Assembly: GCA_905182985.1 (NCBI GenBank) | Contig: CAJJDN010000053.1 | Coordinates: forward strand, 300,555 to 364,554 | Reading direction: 5' to 3' | Source: Paramecium sonneborni | Taxonomy: Eukaryota; Ciliophora; Oligohymenophorea; Peniculida; Parameciidae | DNA: 64,000 nucleotides | Shown: positions 60,561 to 64,000 of the stretch, piece after piece | Layout: each line of letters begins with the position of its first letter | Position numbering within the stretch: position 1 is the stretch's first letter | Program-made: the position numbers and the translations under genes | Notes under the pieces: generated by a model | Told to the model about the DNA's origin: nothing | Database searches by the model: none | The model's input: only the letters and a program-made list of their open reading frames with translations

Positions 60561-62530
60561 AAATAACTCTGTATCAAAAAAATATTTTAATAAATAAAAA
60601 TTTGATTTAAAATAATTACTAATATAATTTGTTTCAAAATGTTCTTTTATGAATAAGTGACATTTTGCCTTCAGGATTTTCTTCATACTCCTGTTTGTTG
60701 ATAGCTAAAGATTAAAATGTTTTAAGTGATCCAAGCATAGATCCCCCAATCCAAGCACTATATTTTCTTTAGAAATCAGCAACAAAGTTGAATTCTGACC
60801 TCATAGCTCCTCCAGGATAGATTTGGCAAATGTCATCTTGCAATCTGGAGATTAGACCTTAAAACATAGAAGTGCCGCCTCCAAGTACCATATTGGAGAG
60901 CAACTCTTATCTTAATTCCTTATCACATCTCTATATAGAGTTAACAATCATCTATGGCAATGAAAAACTATTCTTATTCACAATAGCGGAATCGAATAAT
61001 GCTTCAGAACAATGATACCTAATTTTAGGGGTTATATGAATGACTTGTTCATCTGGTAATTCATAGCTTTTTTCTTCTTCTGTGAAATTATCTTCTGAAT
61101 TTATCTATTTTATGGAAATATATGAAATACTTGCATTTCATAGTCACTAGCAATATAACACATTTTTTCTTTAATGTCTTTTATAATCCACAATTTTTCT
61201 TCTTCTGAAAATTTATCAAGTGATATTTCATAAGTTTTGAGATCATTTTCCAAACATTAAGTTATTTCCGCTCCAGAGATATGAGAAANAGATGTTATCA
61301 AAATCTCAAGAGGCTTTAAAGCATTTTGAAATTATACTTTAATTGAACATAGGTTTAGTTGAAATTTATTTATGGAAATGTATTGCTTAAATTTAATCTT
61401 ATCTAGACTTTTTCTTAGAAACTCAAGGCCAATATTTATAAGCTTAAAGTTGATATAATTCAGTACTCAAGCTTAATCCAATTAGTTCAGAAGCGTAGAA
61501 TCAAAAAAGTAAAAACCTATTTAGAAATATTTAGAAATTTCTCTAATTTGTTAATACTGAAAGGTCTTTAAAAGTATAGATAGGCTATTAAATTTAATGC
61601 CTTGCAATTTGATAAAGATATTTTAGGATCTTTTTTCATTGCAAAATATGGTCAGAATTAATAAATTGGTTATGAAATTTAGTTGTTAACTTTTTCATAA
61701 GTTTAGTTTATTAATGAATATTTAATTCCTTTCTTTAAAAATTTTATACTAATAATCAATCTAGACCTTCAACAAATAACATTTTTGATGTATATTTAAT
61801 TTAAATAACTCTGTATCAAAAAAATATTTTAATAAATAAAAATTTGATTTAAAATAATTACTAATATAATTTGTTTCAAAATGTTCTTTTATGAATAAGT
61901 GACATTTTGCCTTCAGGATTTTCTTCATACTCCTGTTTGTTGATAGCTAAAGATTAAAATGTTTTAAGTGATCCAAGCATAGATCCCCCAATCCAAGCAC
62001 TATATTTTCTTTAGAAATCAGCAACAAAGTTGAATTCTGACCTCATAGCTCCTCCAGGATAGATTTGGCAAATGTCATCTTGCAATCTGGAGATTAGACC
62101 TTAAAACATAGAAGTGCCGCCTCCAAGTACCATATTGGAGAGCAACTCTTATCTTAATTCCTTATCACATCTCTATATAGAGTTAACAATCATCTATGGC
62201 AATGAAAAACTATTCTTATTCACAATAGCGGAATCGAATAATGCTTCAGAACAATGATACCTAATTTTAGGGGTTATATGAATGACTTGTTCATCTGGTA
62301 ATTCATAGCTTTTTTCTTCTTCTGTGAAATTATCTTCTGAATTTATCTATTTTATGGAAATATATGAAATACTTGCATTTCATAGTCACTAGCAATATAA
62401 CACATTTTTTCTTTAATGTCTTTTATAATCCACAATTTTTCTTCTTCTGAAAATTTATCAAGTGATATTTCATAAGTTTTGAGATCATTTTCCAAACATT
62501 AAGTTATTTCCGCTCCAGAGATATGAGAAA
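60048..62530. repeat. Assembly duplication across a single N at 61289
   Basis: 60048-61288 and 61290-62530 are the same 1,241 nt at offset 1,242, covering part of the TPR pseudogene, the spacer and the 3' half of the actin-like gene. This is an unmerged contig overlap. 61290-61875 therefore needs no separate annotation. Confidence 0.93.
60634..61288 (-). CDS. Duplicate 3' fragment of the actin-like gene (assembly artefact)
   Basis: Repeats the last ~210 codons of the actin-like gene at offset -1,242, with its intron at 61105-61130. It is cut at the single N (61289). Confidence 0.88.
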
Positions 62531-63165
62531 ATTCTAAAGCATGCATGATTGGGAATCCTTAATAAATTGGAACAACAGTATTGACAGCATGACCTAATTC
62601 AATTGATAGGCCACTTAAAAATGTAATTAAAGTGTTTACCTGACTAGTCCAGTAGAAAATAATGATAAACTTGCTGAGTTCATGAATAAAACTGATTAAA
62701 CTTTGAGATAATCAAAAAAAACTTCAGCAAGTTTTGATTTGTACTCTTTAGTATTCTTGACTTGATCAATGATTAATAAATTAACTTATTGCAATTCAGA
62801 TATTTATAATCCATCTTCAAGAATATATTACCAGAATTCCTTCATTGATTCAACATTATCAATTTTCTATTTAAAATAAATATATAGATTTTACTCCATC
62901 TTTGATTGGATTGGATAACTGTACATTTAACTTTTTTTCCTTGATGACTTTTTTTAAATCTTGACCAAATAAGAGTTATGGTTTATTGTTTGGGTTATCA
63001 TTATCATTCTAAACAGAGTGTGATCCACATTTATTATCATAGATAAGCTAAATTATATGATTTAATAATTACTCTTGGGTAATCTTCCCCAGAGATTCCA
63101 ACTTTAATAGTATCAGTACCATTATCAATAACAACGATATCTTTTTAATCGTATTCACTTTCCAT
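61876..63165 (-). CDS. Divergent actin / actin-related protein
   Basis: The gene encodes 394 residues after removal of introns 63048-63072, 62867-62894, 62614-62639 and 62347-62372. IVVIDNGTDTIKVGISGED is the phosphate-1 motif of actins (D-N-G-x-x-x-x-K-x-G). TGLVSGLSIELGHAVNTVVPI is phosphate-2, and VLGGGTSMFQGLISRL is the adenosine motif. YHCSEALFD parallels actin's R-x-R-C-P-E-A-L-F, and KYSAWIGGSMLGSL is the C-terminal W-I-G-G-S-x-L. An insert around residues 240-300 and a Lys-rich N-terminal loop (LFGQDLKKVIKEKKLNV) distinguish it from conventional actin, so it is probably an ARP or ciliate-specific actin. Which one cannot be told. Confidence 0.9.
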
Positions 63166-63224
63166 AGTGGCTCTTTTATTGGTTTTCATTTATATAGTTA
63201 ATATATATGATTATTTATAATTAT

Positions 63225-64000
63225 TCAATGCTAATGTTATTAATGAGCAGCTCCAAAAGGATTTTGATCGTGTCTCTAAAAAATAAGTAAATATATTTAC
63301 AAGAGATGAATAACGTCTAGCTAAACCACCTGAGGAGTGATCTCCTTTAAGAGCAATAATTTTATGTTCAGTTTCCATAGGGTTTATTTCTTTGCTTCCG
63401 CATTCACAACACATATCTTCCTTAATGAATTTAAGGAAAAAGCATCCTATGATAGAGATACATCCAAATCCAATACCAATTAACCTGAAAATCATATATA
63501 AATAACAAATACCATTATTCAACTTTGAGTCCAAAATTACCATAAAGACCAATAGCTTTTGACCCAAATGTGACCATAAGTATTTATATACAAAAAATGA
63601 TAGGTACGATCATCATGAATGCAGAGTGTTTGGATAATCCTTCAAAAATATTAATTTCATCATTGAATCTTCTGCTATTGAGAAAATTGAATAATTGAAG
63701 CATGATGAAAACATTAAAGACGTAAGTAAACTAAAAATTAATGAATGAATGTATACATGACGAGATGGTTCATGGCTTACTTCATAAAATACAGCATAGT
63801 CTCTGCCTCCTTCAGGAGTATTCAATCTACCACTGGCAATAAGAGTGCAACTAGTTTCATAATCACAAGGCTCACACTCTATCAAGTAACATTTTTTCTC
63901 ATGACAAACACACTCTGATGATAAACAAGAATCACTTGTTTTTACATCTTTTGATTAAAAAATATTTGGAATTTCTTGCATTGGTTCTCCCTTTGAATCC
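63225..64000 (-). CDS. Plasma-membrane-type Ca2+-ATPase, C-terminal part (runs off the window)
   Basis: Only the 3' end is present; the gene continues past 64000. Introns are 63731-63756, 63485-63512 and 63276-63300. SRHFTYVFNVFIMLQLFNFLNSRR followed by INIFEGL, and IQILMVTFGSKAIG, correspond to the last transmembrane helices of PMCA P-type ATPases ([21 protein letters not shown]-like, with QIVIVQFGG). A final helix (LIGIGFGCISIIGCFFLKFI) and a short cytosolic tail with two Cys pairs follow. The preceding luminal or cytosolic segment has an unusual Cys-rich patch (ECVCHEKKCYLIECEPCDY, about 63850-63930). PMCA exports Ca2+ (known). It ends in TGA 63225-63227. Confidence 0.88.

Overview
This is nuclear DNA from a ciliate, almost certainly a Paramecium-type macronuclear genome. 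The sequence is extremely AT-rich. Long, conserved proteins appear only when TAA and TAG are read as glutamine and TGA alone is used as stop. About 75 tiny introns (20-32 nt, GT...AG, nearly all GTA...TAG-like) can be placed by frame, and genes are packed tens of bases apart on both strands. Trichocyst matrix proteins and an alveolin-like cortical protein agree with this. All gene models below use that code, and for each intact model the coding length after intron removal is an exact multiple of three.

Layout. 0-10 kb: a Ufm1-specific protease with a coiled-coil extension (-), an alveolin-like protein (+), an LLPH/DUF2423 protein (+), the ribosome-assembly factor RLP24 (+), a coiled-coil gene and an LRR gene that may be one split gene (-), and an unknown gene (-). 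10-20 kb: an unknown helical protein (+), the spliceosomal WD40 protein SNRNP40 (+, duplicated by an assembly error), a membrane-anchored unknown (-), ribosomal protein S16 (-), malectin (+) and a dead protein kinase (-). 20-32 kb: two tandem trichocyst matrix protein genes (+), a two-TM Cache-domain receptor (-), several small unknown genes and gene-poor stretches with decayed coding sequence. 32-45 kb: coiled-coil and TPR proteins, a PX sorting nexin (-), a TruA/Pus1 pseudouridine synthase (-), ribosomal protein S5 (+) and a protein resembling the N-terminus of MDH1B (+). 45-58 kb: unknown proteins, a septin (+), a RING ligase (+), a FYVE-TBC-EF-hand protein (-) divergent from a retinoblastoma-family protein (+) over only 36 bp, a multi-pass membrane protein (-), a C2H2 protein (-) and an FCP/SCP-type phosphatase (-). 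58-64 kb: two decayed genes, a divergent actin-like protein (-) and the C-terminus of a plasma-membrane Ca2+-ATPase (-).

The most important caution is structural. There are six places where a run of Ns (one N, 86 Ns or 723 Ns) is flanked on both sides by the same 0.8-1.2 kb of sequence. These are unmerged contig overlaps, not real tandem duplications, and they create false extra copies of SNRNP40, the Cache receptor, the sorting nexin and its neighbour, the MDH1B-like gene and the actin-like gene.

The genes do not form an operon or one pathway; they are ordinary eukaryotic housekeeping and cortex/secretion genes. I did not find a clear new biological system. The best leads are the RB/TBC bidirectional promoter with a GC-rich E2F-like box, an internal-eliminated-sequence-sized frameshifting insert in the Ufm1 protease gene, a TBC domain with a displaced arginine finger, and the unknown C-terminal half of the MDH1B-like protein. 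No tRNA, rRNA, CRISPR or transposon was recognised.
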